Origin: Solanum dulcamara
Taxonomy: Eukaryota; Streptophyta; Magnoliopsida; Solanales; Solanaceae
Reading direction: 5' to 3'
DNA: 64,000 bases
Assembly (NCBI RefSeq): GCF_947179165.1
Contig: NC_077237.1
Location: 84,172,341-84,236,340, forward strand
The stretch's first letter is position 1. Each line of letters opens with the position of its first letter. Shown piece after piece: positions 13,201 through 24,570 of the stretch. The position numbers and the translations under genes are program-made. The notes beneath the pieces were generated by a model. The model saw only the letters and a list, made by a program, of their open reading frames with translations, was not told the origin of the DNA and ran no database searches.

Positions 13201-14596
13201 GGACACTGAAGGTTTGAGATGAAGATAACGGATATTCAAATAGTTTAGAAGTGCACCAATGCTGTAGTGAACATATAAGGAGATCTAAGCAACCTACTCA
13301 GAAAGAAGAAGGAAGTAAAAGTAGTTATCGAAAGACATGAAAAGACAATTGGATTAATAACAATAACTTTCTGACCTCCCGGCGCAAAAGCAAATTAAGG
13401 GATGTACAATAAGCTTTTCTTAAGGAGCCCAAGCAATTCTTGTCAAGACTCTGTAAATACAGGATAGCGAAAAAGACATCAGAAACTATTGAAATAAACA
13501 ATAGTAAGTTAACCAAGAAATTGAATCAGTCTGACCTGCAGATGCTGCAAAAGACGAGCATATGTCCTGCACTTGTATCTCAGATCAGCATGATCAGGCC
13601 TCTTCAATTGTCCACGCTGTTTAATTCATGTTATCAGCTGTCAATAGTAACTACTTACAAAAAAAAGATGACAATTGAGTAAAAAGTAAAAGTGACAGCA
13701 GAAGAATACCTGAGAAAAATAACTCTTATCACTTATCATAAAATCCACCAAACTGGTAAAATAGTTTCTCAAGAATTCAGATGCTCTTCGAACAAATGTT
13801 GTTTTTAACTTGTCAAGCTCTGCTCGTTTCTCCTTTACCTACAAGAGATTCAAGAACATTTCCGCAAGTAAAAGTGAGTTCACACTTTCACACACAAATT
13901 AGAGAAACATTCACTGCCAATGTGAAATAGTTTATCTGAAAGGCAGGACTACTTAGGTTTCAATTACACTGGCAGACAAGCACATAAGATGTAACAATAC
14001 AATTTCCATACTTCTCATCCATATACAGTAATAGATCATAAGCCCCATTAAATCACAAGAAGTTTATCAATAAGAATTAGCCAGTTGATTGAAAAAGAGA
14101 AAGGACGAGTTCCCTATCCAGTTTACAAACCCAAGGTTCATCAAGGCCATTCACGTCACATGATACAACAAATACCATATATTTGCAATAATTCAACCAT
14201 TTTATATTTCCCCAATCACCTGAGAAACAACAGTTATCCAAGACCTGATCAGGCCAAAAATTGTGCTATGCTTTAATATGTATGCTTGTCTATATATATT
14301 AACCTTTTCGACCCCATATGATGAAGCACAACACTGATGAAGAAATAACCAAAAGAATCAGAAAGAAAGAAATGAGCAAGTGGACATACAGCTCTCATGT
14401 TTGCATAGCTAGGATCCAAATTAGGAGCTTCAAGACCACGTAAAGCATTAGTTAACCACTCGCATGCCTCAATGTTTTGAAGCATTCTTGTCTCATCAAA
14501 TGAACCACCTGTTAAAGATGCTGCATACTACAAAACAAGAATGATCGAGTAAAAACATTAGTTTATTAGCGTCCATTAACAAGGTCGGAGACAGAT

Positions 14597-14632
<36 letters not shown>

Positions 14633-17600
14633 CAGAGGGTATACGCAATCTCTCAAGAAGCTTATCAAGTTCCTCAATCAATGCTTTGTTGTTAACTGAC
14701 TGCATTTCTAGCTTGTTGTTGCGGCTCTCTATCTGCATAGATAAAGGATCAGCAGTGCACTAGCAAAGGAGATCCATTCAAATAATAGGCTGTCAACATT
14801 CTAATGCAATTAAATATCTGAATATGTGTGTGTGTGTATATATATATGAGTCTGGTGTCCGGACCCAGCTTTGGATATGTATATGTAATGTAGAAAACCC
14901 AGTCTTACAGCAACTAGAACCATGCAAACTGTGAGAAATATAGGAGAAAAATATTTCTGAATTGAGTAAGAACAATATTACACAAAGACCCTATTTATAG
15001 ACACTATAAAACAATCATTTTCCAAGAAGAATACTATAAGCTATTCATATTTCTATTCCTATTCTAAGTAGGATACTATAATCTATTCCAATTCTAAGTA
15101 GGATTGTGTACACCTATTCCTATTCTAACACTCCCCCTCAAGCTGGTGCATACAAATCATATGTACCTAGCTTGTTACAAATATAATTAATACGAGGACC
15201 AATGAGGGACTTGATGAAGATATCTGCAAATTGATCACTTGACTTCACAAACTTTGTAACAATATCTCCTGACAAAGTGACAATCAATCTCAATGTGTTT
15301 ACTCCTCTCATGAAACACTGAATTTGATGTGATATATCGATAAAACACAGAGTGATAAATTCCTGAATTGCAATGTTGAACTTCCCAAACCAAGCTTGAG
15401 AAGATTGAGAAGACTGTTTCAGACCATAAATTGACTTGAGAAGACTGTTTCAGACCATAGAGTGACTTACACAATCAACATACAAAGGCTACCAGACTCC
15501 CCATGAGCAACAAAATCAGGTGATTGCTCCATATAGACTTTTTTCTAGAGATCACCGTGGAGAAAAACATTCTTAATGTCCAACTGAATAAAAGGCCAAT
15601 GGAGAACGACAACTATAGATAGAAAAAGGCTAACATATGCGATTTTAGCCACGAGAGAGAAAATATCACTGTAATCTAGTCCAAATGTCTGAGGATGCCT
15701 TCTTCTTCCTTTTTTTGGCGAAAGTAAATCTGAAATAGAAAGAAAACACTGCAGGAAAACTCAAATCTCTCAGAAACAATGCAATAGCTGCTTAAAAATG
15801 CTCGAAATCTGGTATAAAATATATGAAACGTCTCGAAATCAAGAGATGAGTAGATCTTAAACAAGAAAGTTACCGTAAAACTGGCTGAAACATGCTCATG
15901 CCCTAGATTATTAGATTTGATGGCTAAAAATCGTCACAATCTAAGAAATAAAACTATATGAGTAGGGTCAGAATGATGGCATGACCCTACTAAGAAAGAG
16001 AATGATATGAGTGGGGTCGGAATGATGGCACGACCCTACTGGAAAACAGAAATTAGATGGGTAGGGTCGGAATGGCATGACCCTACTGAGAAAGAGAATG
16101 ATATGAGTAGGGTCGGAATGATGGCACGACCATACTGGAAAATAAAAATTATCTGGGTAGAGTCGGAATGATGGCACGACCCAACACAAATAAGAAAGTA
16201 GTCACCAGAAAGATGGCATGGTCCTACGCAAATAGAATATGAAAAAGTAGTCACCGAAAAGATAGCACGGTGCTACACAAATCGGATATGAGAAAGTAGT
16301 CACCGGAATGATGCACGGTGCTACACAAATAGATATGAGAAAGTAGTCCGAAAAAATGCACGGTACTACGCAAATTAAATATGAAAAAGTAGTCACCGGA
16401 AAGATGCACGGTGCTGCGCAAATTAGTTATGAGGAAATAGTCACCGAAAAGATATACGGTGACCCAGACTTTTGCTAACATATTCATTGGCCAAACGGGC
16501 GGCATATATGAGTAATAGCCACCCGCCGGCAACGGAAGCTCTTTAATTCTCTACCAAGATCGTAGAGGCTCTGATACCATGTGAGAAATATAGGAGAAAA
16601 ATATTTTTAAATTGTGTAAGAACAATATTACACAAAGACCCTATTTATAGACACTATAAAACAATCCTTTTTCAAGAAGAATACTATAAACTATTCATAT
16701 TTCTATTCCTATTCTAAGTAGAATACTATAATCTATTCCTATTTCTATTCAATACTAAGTAGGATTGTGTACACCTATTCCTATTCTAACACAAACATAG
16801 AACTATGGTCCCTTTTCCCTGGAAGCATATATACAGAAAGATCAGACTTCTAGATAACCAAATTTGGGAAGGAAATGATATTATCCAAGTTTATACATTG
16901 GTCATTGCGTTGAATACAAAAACTACAAAACTACATATCAGATAGATGCACCAAGGACTATGACACAAAACTAATTTTCACATTCAAGAGATTCACAAGT
17001 TATATTATAACAGAAATACATATACAAAATCAGTAGACTAAGAAAGGCAAAATTTATCTCCTTGCTGATAATACTATATAATAAACTACATAGGTGAAAT
17101 GCGAGATTCCTACTGATTCAATGTCTTCTCTCATGTGTCTTAGCTTTAAGTTGAAGATGCCCAACCATTCATCCATATCTTCAACACAGCTGGTGGCTGC
17201 TTCAAGCCCCTGCAAGACCTGCAGGACAATTATTTCAGAGGCAGAAACATATTGCTCCTTCATGGAAAACATGGAATTCTCCCCTCATCTAAGAAGGCAA
17301 CAAATTAAGTGTTGTGTGTATATCTAAGAACATACATATAGATAATTGGAGGATTTGGAAGAAAAGCTGAAAATAAGGGGACAGGCAAAGTTTGCTGTTA
17401 ACTACACTTGGCAGAAAAAAGGTTTGACAATGCAAGAGCTGCATAGCATATTCATGTAGAAGTCTATTGGTTGTTACAAAAACAACATCAGCAGCAGCTC
17501 ATGGAAGAAAATGAAACCAAAAGCTCCACAGACACAGGTATCAAAATAATAGGAACTTTTTACCAAAATATTGACTAGTCACCTCATCAATTAATGGCTC

Positions 17601-20600
17601 GTTCTCCAAAATGGCATGCACATTTGCAGCTTCCAGAGCTTGAACCTCTCGCTTTAACCGCTCTGAGAATGCCTCAGCTTCACCAATACCCATTACATAA
17701 CTGTAGGAAGTTGGAAAAACAAAATCAGGACAAGGAACCAAAATATTACCCAGATAAATCAGGGACTTGAAAACGAAGAACAGCTACAACTAAACTAACG
17801 AGTAAACCTCGAACCAGAGAACAGCTAACGAGGGGAAAAAAGCAAAGGCCTATCACTGCTGCTACCAACTGCTTGGTGTTCTCCGACACAAATAACCAAC
17901 CCAAGTTTTCAATGACTAATTAAGATTGGAAACACCCTACCCAAGCATAACGATGAAGAAAAACCTCTTATACATTTAATTATGGATAAATCTTCATTCC
18001 CTACAGCATGGACAGCACAAAGGTATTGGGAGGGCTTTGGATCAACAACTTGCTCACATGAAAGAATTTAATTTGCAGTTTGCAGTAAACCTTTTGGATT
18101 ATAGCATAGAGTAGTTTGCCCTTCAACCATCTTAACAACCCACAGCCTTTTTGTGCCATGATATTGGACCCTTTCTCCTTCCAGTGACACCTGAAGTTGC
18201 AAAATCCTTTATGATGGTGGTGTCTGTGCAACTAATGCACACTTTGACTATTCCACTGGGTACTTGTTACCTCCCACCAACATACGTACTAGATAATTCT
18301 GTCCATGGAGGATAGGACAGATAGGAAGAAATCCCCCAGTGTTTTTAGTCTCTGTTAGGATTTGAACGTGAGACCTCATGATTCTTGATCCACTTCATTG
18401 ACCACTAGGTCACAAGTCCATCTACTTGATCAAACATGTCTTATCAGTCATCATAATCTTCGAGTACAAAATGTTGTGTTTGCAACGAAGTTATGCAAAT
18501 AGATAACAGGCTCGACTTTAAAAAAGCACACTTTAGAGTTTGGATTATGAGGAACAAAGTAATCCAAGGATAAAGCTACTAATTATTGAACTTGATCTTT
18601 GAATGATGGAAAAAAGAGAAGAATAACAAGGTTCCTCTAGGGAGACATTAATGTTCTCTTTGACTTCTTTTGCGTCTCCAGTTTGTAGCAACCCTTCCCA
18701 CTACTTTTTTTTTTTTGCAATTTATGATAATATGAAAGATTTTGTAGTTGGGAAAAGCTTCGACTGTGCAACAATGTTTATAGTGACTCTTCTTTTGTTA
18801 CTTCTATCTCTCCATTTTTTCTTGAATTGCTTCTTTCTTTTTCTTTTTGTTCCTCGCACTGACTTTTTCTTTTTCACATGTGCGTTGTTCTCTCTTGTTG
18901 TCAAGGATCTTTTTACTTCTTGGTAATTTCTGCTTCTTTTTCTTATCCAACTCTTGATTTAAGCTAATTGTTCGGTAAATTAACTTGATTGAAACTAATT
19001 ATCAGTACAGTTGCAACGGCAATCAAATGAGAAATTATAAGGTGGTAAAAGATTAATTCTTTTTTTTGGTTGATTTATCGAAAACTGAAAATCAACTTTG
19101 CAATTGAAGATATCTTTATGAAGGTTTGTTTAAAATTATTTTTTACTCCCTCTATTTTATTTTGTGTGTCGTAGTTTGACTGGACAAAGAGGTTCAATAA
19201 AGAAGACTTTTAAATCTTCTGCTCTTAAACTGAAGATGTGTATAATGTACCAAAATGCTCTTTGAATCTTGTCGTCCTAAACATGCCGTGTGGGATATTT
19301 TGAAGGAAGGAAAAAATGTTTGATTTAAGGAATTACTAAATATAGGAAGTGGCGTGCTTTTCTAGGCATACTAAAAAGGAAATAAGACACATAAATTGGA
19401 ACAAAGGATGTAATGTTGAATTCTAGTAGGGATTAACATAGTCGTCATAATCTAATGGATATTAATAATGTCCGTTGAAGTTCTCATGTTATATGTAATA
19501 TATTTTTAGGTAATATCTGGATTTGGTTCAAGTTTTTTCTTTTTTCTTTTGAGCGAAGAAATTTTTATTTTCATTAAGTTGCACGCTTCAATTGAAGAGG
19601 CACACCCTTAGCTTCTCGATTATTATTTAAGCCTCAGAAACGTTCTTTTTATGCTTTTAGCTCTCTAAAACACTGCTTATACCCGAGTCCACATGAATGT
19701 CATTCTTACCGTTGTTAACCCTCCTAAAGCACCTAATCATTACTGTAGGAGACATACTAGCCATTATTATACAATTGCTCTCACAATTGTGCCAAGGGAT
19801 GGCTTGTCGATGCAGACATAAGCAGCTTACATTTCAAGCCAAAGATGAGATAATCAAATGTCAAAACAAGAGAGAAAAAGAGGCCACATACGTGCCTAAA
19901 AGAGCCTCCATGTCTTCTTCCTCTGCTTGAGACACAAGTTCCCTTTCAACAGTTACTTTCATCTCACGTTCTTCCACAGCAGCACTGAACGGCCCATCTT
20001 GGAGATCAGTATGTTGTTTGGTAAATGTTGGAGTATTTTCCTACAAATAGATTTATATAGATTAGAATTGCATTAAACTCATCAAGCACCAAGTTTCATT
20101 TTAGTTCCTATTGGGTTGGGTGCTGGGGATTAAAGAAACATATAAAAGCAACTAGTTGTGAACGAATATGTATTTCAAATTAACGAAAGCATGTGTTCAC
20201 TGTGGATGTAAGCAGTCAGTGTGTATAATTTGCTCTTCGAAGGGCCTTTTTTTCTCTGAAAAGTTATGCTCTTCGAAGGCTTTTGAGGATAGCCTCTTTT
20301 TTTTCGGTGCGACCATGGGTTCCCTTTCATAATAGATGATTGGTATCTTTGGTAGAGAACCAAAGTTTTGTGTAGATTCTCTACTTTTTTGTTATACATA
20401 TTTATATGTGAGAGTATTCCCATATTAATTAAAAGGAATTTGTCATACAGCTTGTATTTGGAAGTATTTCCAATATTAATAAAAGTATTGTTTTATCCAC
20501 ACACAGAAAATAGACCATATCCTTTTCAAAGAAAATTTAACTAAAGAAAAAAGGAAATGTAGGTGATCAATTTAATTCTGATGACTGTTTGCTTTAACAT

Positions 20601-23600
20601 CATGTGTTGCTGATAGTGTGTCCATCTTCAGCTTATAGAAAGTAAATGTGCATATCTAAAAAGACAACAGGAAAGCATCTGTTCACTTACACATAGCTAG
20701 GAATTTTGTTAAATGTCCTAAATCAAAGTACCAGGAGATGACACTAATGGATAAAAACTTAAAAGTTAGGAACTTTAGGGGGCACCGCACAAGTGGCACG
20801 ACACCAGCCAAGGTGACATGATTTAGCAAGCATTTAAACTTTATCAACCATTTCAACTTTGTTAGGCATATTTGAGATCTTTCTTTAAAGATTCACACAA
20901 CATCTGATACACGACACGAGAAGCAAGGTCAGTAGCTTTACCAATATATGTTACTGGCAGCTTTACCAATATAGGTCACTGACCTCACAACAAGAGAGTA
21001 CAATTGCAAATTTTATAAGATAACAGAAATGACAAACAAGTTCATGGGCAGAAAAATTCATCTTGAATAAGAAACAGAATGAAGCAAGTTAACTTTTACA
21101 GAGAAGGGGCCTACAGATGTGCTGTTAAGAGGTTCAAACCAAATTGAAGAACTATTATATGCACCTTTGCCCAAAGAGCCATCTCCACCACATCAATGCC
21201 AACAACCTTGGGGAGACGACCCAAAACATCTTTACATATGTTTAGAATGCAAAGCAATACGCGGTTCCTACAACAATTAAGATAAAAGTTCATCAGCAAA
21301 GGAAAAGAAATCATGTTAGCATAAAATTCAGATAAATAGATAGGAATCGGTATCTAATGAATTCAATGGTTCCAGTTTAAAGGAAAGGAAAAAAGAGGAA
21401 TGGCACATATTTTTTTGCAACAAACCTATCATCAACATTACGCATTGTCCACTGAGGGGGAGCGACACTTTGACTTCTGAGATTATCAAAGCCCTATATG
21501 AAAAAATCCTTCAGAATAAGTTCCAAATATCTTTTATTATAGGAGTAAGGAAAATATAGTTCTTCAATGATATTACCAGCATAAATGTACAACCACTTGG
21601 ATCATTAGTTACAACCTCCACCTTCGACAGATGCTTAAGCTTGTATAATTTTGCAGGCTGCATGTGAGAGTACAACACAATTGTTAGCGAAAACATGACA
21701 TTTCGACCCAATTTGCTTTAAATGAAACTCACTAGTCTAATATGTTGATTTTGGGAGATCCAATTTGGTTCTTTCCAATGTTTTAAAATGTGAAAGCACA
21801 GGGTAAGGTGCTCAAACAATGTTCAGCAAGCAAATTGCTCAAGGTTTCAGTAGCTACTTATCCAAATTTCTTGTACATAATTATGTATGTTTACGGTTAA
21901 GAAAAGGGTGGAGGAACAGGAGTAAAACAAGATGGAAGGGAAAATTCAGCTAATCATTTGCTTCAAATTAGGGTGACTATTCTTAACAAGACGGAGTTAT
22001 CCTTCCCCAATTAGTAGTAACTTCAAAGATAAAACAACGAACTGATTGCCTGAAAGCAAAGCATCAGGGGTAATGTTCAACCTTGGCTGCCTCCAAGCAT
22101 CTTGGTTATTCTTCAGTTTTGCCTTTCATAAGATTGGTTATAACTAGGACAATTTAGTAAACATAAATACTTCTGACCAGTATTATAAATCATTATAGCT
22201 TCATCATGCACATTATAAAAATTGAGTAAGAAACTGTCATGTTAAATTCTGTGGCATTTTCATAACAATGAAGTCATAGCTTCATTTTTTGCCCGTTTGA
22301 TAACCCATAATGAAGTCTGAGGTTCGTATTCACGTGGGTGGACAACTACACTACATTATCTGGTTTTAAGTTCTAAGATTAGTGTCTGAACAGAAGACAA
22401 AAAAATTAGTAAAAGAGAATAAATCAGAAGTATTTACCTCAAGAACTCCTCCAGTGGAATATTTTAACACATGAAGAAAAGCTTTAGTTCGTTGGCCTTT
22501 TGCTTTTGCTGCACAAACCACACATCATGATAGAGGGAACTACCAGAATGACCAACTCTGATCGACAATTTAAAAAGAAAAGGAAAAACTGAAAGTACAT
22601 ACAACCCCATTCCATTTTGTGAGGTAAACATTATCTGTTAAAATGGCAAAATCATTAGAGGACTTCACTGACAATATTTAACTTCAAAAATCTTGGATGA
22701 AGGAAGAGCTTCTCACTAAATTTGACCATTACTTGAGAAATTTGAAGGTGTTAGTCAAAATAAGCTCATCTTTCATCAACAACCTCTTACCCGAAAGAGT
22801 AAATAAAAATAAATATAACTTCACTCTTAATTCCCTTAGCTGAATACTGATCATTTCCTTCAAATAGTTTGGACTGGCCGGGCAGAATGTGAAAGAGATA
22901 GATTCCTCCTTTCGTCCAACTCCTGAAAATATTCGGGTACCCAATGGCCAATTCTTCCTTCTTTTTTTCCTTTTTTGGGATTCCACTCTACTGGTTTATC
23001 CACTTCCTGTACCCATCAAATATAGCATAAGGTTTTCCCCCCTCTTTAGGTCAATGTGGTACCTACCCAACCAGTACTCTGGACCATAGTAAAAGAATCC
23101 ATGGCATAGTTCCATTTAGTGATAATAAATTTACTAACGACTCATTTCTCCCTCAACCCTTCTCTTGTTTGTCACAAGGTGATGTTCGGGCCAGTTTTTC
23201 TAGGAATCAGTTTGAATTCATGCCGAGGCAATCTATTACAGAAGTTATCTACCTTGTGAGGAGACTGGTGGAGTAGTATAAGGAGAGGAAGAGGGACTTA
23301 CATATGGTGTTCATTGACCTAAAGAAGGCTTATGACATGGAGATGCTAGAGGCTAGAGGTGTATAGGTGGCTTACACTAGGGCGATTAAGAACATGTAAG
23401 ATAGAACCAAGACCAGCGTGAGGATAGTGGAAGGAACTCGAAGCACTTCCCATTCATGACGGGGTTGCATCAGGAATCAGCTCTTAGAAATTCAATAGTC
23501 TATTCCACTTTGCTCCCTTAGAAATTCAAACACCAAACCTCATGGTTATTCCTCTCCTTTTTCTTTTTCTTCTTTAATGGAAAACCAAACTCCGAACTAC

Positions 23601-24570
23601 CCCCAAAACCACCTAACAGGAGTCAAAAGGGTTTTTTCGGACTTTGTTTCCTTAGTGACTCAAAGTCCACAACCTCATGATTACTCTTCTCCTTCCTCTA
23701 AACTCTTAACCATCTCTACAAGTTCAGCTTCCCTAAACTCTAAGGCCTTCGCATATCTCATCCTTGCACATTAGCTTTCTCTGTATTGTTCCAATTTTAT
23801 CAGATATTTCATCAAATTGAAACAGATCACTCAGTAATACAAGTAGAAACAGAATCACCCAGCTTAACTTTAATAAATCAGCCTAGTAAGTTTCCTTATC
23901 CATTCCATTCTATCCTGACACATTTCATTATTACTAAATAAACTGTCCATATAAAACTAGAAGTTAGCATTATCCACTCTTTTTTCCCTTTTTCTTTTTT
24001 TGAAAAGGTAAACCCTCAAACCCAAAAGCCAAATAGTTGCTTACTCTTCTCCTTCCTCTAAAAAGGAACATCTATAGTTTCCCTAAGCTAGCTAAGGCCT
24101 CTGCACATATCAACCTCGAGCACTACCTTACAAATCTTCTCTATATCATTCCAATTTTATCAGATATCCTTAAAAGACCTGAACTAGCTAAGGTCTTATT
24201 AAACTCATTTCCAGCCATTGAAGCAACTCAACAAACTCCAATTTTCATCAAAATTAAAACAGATGACACAGTAACACAATTATAAACAACAGAATCACCT
24301 AATTTTACTTTACATTTCATTATAACTAAAATAAACTGTCTAATTAAAACTGCAAGTAAACTAAATCTATACAAATAACATAGTTTACTTACTGGAAATT
24401 GCGATAACTCTGGGTTTAGCAGTATGACTACGACCCAATTTTCCAGTTTTCGCCCAGATCCCACGGCTCTTAGCGACTCTGATAGACATGACGATCTTCT
24501 GCTTAGTGCTCTCTAAAGCCGCATCACAAGCTCTTCTCAACTCCTCATCATCCGCACTCGACTTCGCCAT
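7288..24570 (-). CDS. SEC3: Exocyst complex component SEC3
   Basis: Exons (minus): 24570-24393, 22508-22438, 21657-21577, 21493-21426, 21267-21165, 20040-19892, 17700-17583, 17218-17114, 14732-14631, 14527-14390, 13838-13710, 13616-13536, 13450-13376, 12029-11856, 11749-11596, 11517-11453, 10695-10525, 10444-10365, 9503-9422, 9051-8954, 8866-8758, 8632-8564, 8128-8063, 7949-7860, 7398-7288. All introns are GT-AG and phases agree; total 2,667 nt, 888 aa, close to Arabidopsis SEC3A. The N-terminal third (~1-170) is the lipid/GTPase-binding region, a coiled-coil region follows (~225-345), an acidic stretch lies at ~550-572, and the rest is the Sec3 C-terminal helical rod. The start [15 protein letters not shown] and the end MRDLLASM match plant SEC3. 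It tethers secretory vesicles to the plasma membrane. Large introns carry several transposons, but the reading frame is intact. Confidence 0.96.
14601..14628. repeat. (AG)14 microsatellite abutting a SEC3 splice donor
   Basis: Fourteen AG dinucleotides on the plus strand, read as (CT)14 in the SEC3 transcript. It begins at the third base of the intron after exon 9: exon ...GAG, then GT, then CT repeats. The donor therefore reads GTCTCT rather than the usual GTAAGT or GTATGT. Confidence 0.95.
14930..15130 (-). repeat. 3' LTR of the Copia element
   Basis: 201-bp copy beginning TGTGAGAAATATAGG and ending CCTATTCTAACA on the plus strand. It is nearly the same as 16580-16791, with scattered substitutions and a small indel near the AAGTAGGAT repeats. 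Confidence 0.93.
15131..15140 (-). other. Polypurine tract of the Copia element
   Basis: Minus strand reads TGAGGGGGAG immediately before the 3' LTR, the position and base bias expected for plus-strand priming. Confidence 0.85.
15230..15710 (-). pseudogene. Copia RT and RNase H remnant
   Basis: The minus strand encodes a Copia reverse transcriptase stretch ([47 protein letters not shown]) up to SLYGLKQS, then jumps to the RNase H end ([30 protein letters not shown]). The YVDD-containing segment is deleted, and stops and frameshifts break the frame. Confidence 0.85.
15958..16475. repeat. Eleven-unit ~48-bp tandem array inside the Copia element
   Basis: Five units of type A carry GGGTCGGAATGATGGCACGA followed by CCCTA, which can fold back (TAGGGTCG / CGACCCTA). 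About six units of type B carry AGTAGTCACCGGAAAGATG, CACGGTGCTACG and CAAATAGATATGAGAA. Spacing is about 46-51 bp in both, and the two types share the same plan, so they look like diverged halves of one array. It lies just downstream of the primer binding site. Confidence 0.88.
16567..16579 (-). other. Primer binding site (initiator Met tRNA)
   Basis: Minus strand reads TGGTATCAGAGCC directly after the 5' LTR, the standard Copia primer site complementary to the 3' end of initiator Met tRNA. Confidence 0.9.
16580..16791 (-). repeat. 5' LTR of the Copia element
   Basis: 212-bp direct copy of the LTR at 14930-15130. The differences suggest some time since insertion, because the two LTRs are identical at integration. 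Confidence 0.93.
18250..18420 (-). mobile_element. tRNA-derived SINE in SEC3 intron 6
   Basis: On the minus strand a head with TAGTGGTCAATGAAGTGG (A-box-like) is followed by AGGTCTCACGTTCAAATCC (B-box-like), then a body with GGGGGATTTCTTCC, GTCCTATCCTCCATGGACAG and GGTGGGAGGTAAC. This order matches a common Solanaceae SINE. The same family left the fragment at 3085-3165. Confidence 0.75.
19146..19410. mobile_element. Stowaway-like MITE in SEC3 intron 6
   Basis: Left end CTCCCTCTATTTTATTTTGT preceded by TA; right end GACACATAAATTGGAACAAA leading to GGATG followed by TA. The ends are imperfect inverted copies, flanked by the TA expected for Tc1/mariner-type elements. Length is about 265 bp and there is no coding capacity. 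Confidence 0.75.
23188..23500 (+). pseudogene. LINE reverse-transcriptase fragment in SEC3 intron 1
   Basis: The plus strand gives a decayed L1-type RT segment: [19 protein letters not shown], then [24 protein letters not shown] and VAYTRAIK, interrupted by in-frame stops and a small deletion after KKAYD. It is antisense to SEC3. Only a few hundred bases of the RT domain remain. Confidence 0.8.
23690..24360. repeat. Diverged direct duplication in SEC3 intron 1
   Basis: The stretch from about 23690 to 23975 is matched in order by about 24044-24360. Shared landmarks are TTACTCTTCTCCTTCCTCTA, TTCCAATTTTATCAGATAT, AACAGATGACACAGTAA versus AACAGATCACTCAGTAA, and ACAGAATCACC. Copies are imperfect with indels. 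It lies just upstream of SEC3 exon 1 on the plus coordinate scale. Confidence 0.7.

Larger units (their letters stand above)
14930..16791 (-). mobile_element. Deleted Copia LTR retrotransposon in SEC3 intron 8
   Basis: Flanked by a perfect 5-bp duplication, CAAAC at 14925-14929 and 16792-16796. LTRs start TGTGAG and end CTAACA. On the minus strand the 5' LTR (16791-16580) is followed at once by TGGTATCAGAGCC, the initiator-Met tRNA primer site, and GAGGGGGAG lies just before the 3' LTR (15130-14930). The interior encodes decayed Copia RT ([21 protein letters not shown]) and RNase H ([20 protein letters not shown]) with frameshifts; the catalytic middle of RT is missing. An eleven-unit repeat array fills the leader. 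It is inserted in the same orientation as SEC3 and cannot be autonomous. Confidence 0.93.

Noticed and set aside
15958..16475. CRISPR-like array (regular ~48-bp units)
   Set aside because: Plant nuclear context, units contiguous without unique spacers, and placement inside an LTR element.
18651..18926. Phe/Leu-rich 91-codon plus-strand frame
   Set aside because: Pyrimidine-rich intron sequence of SEC3; low complexity and antisense to the gene.
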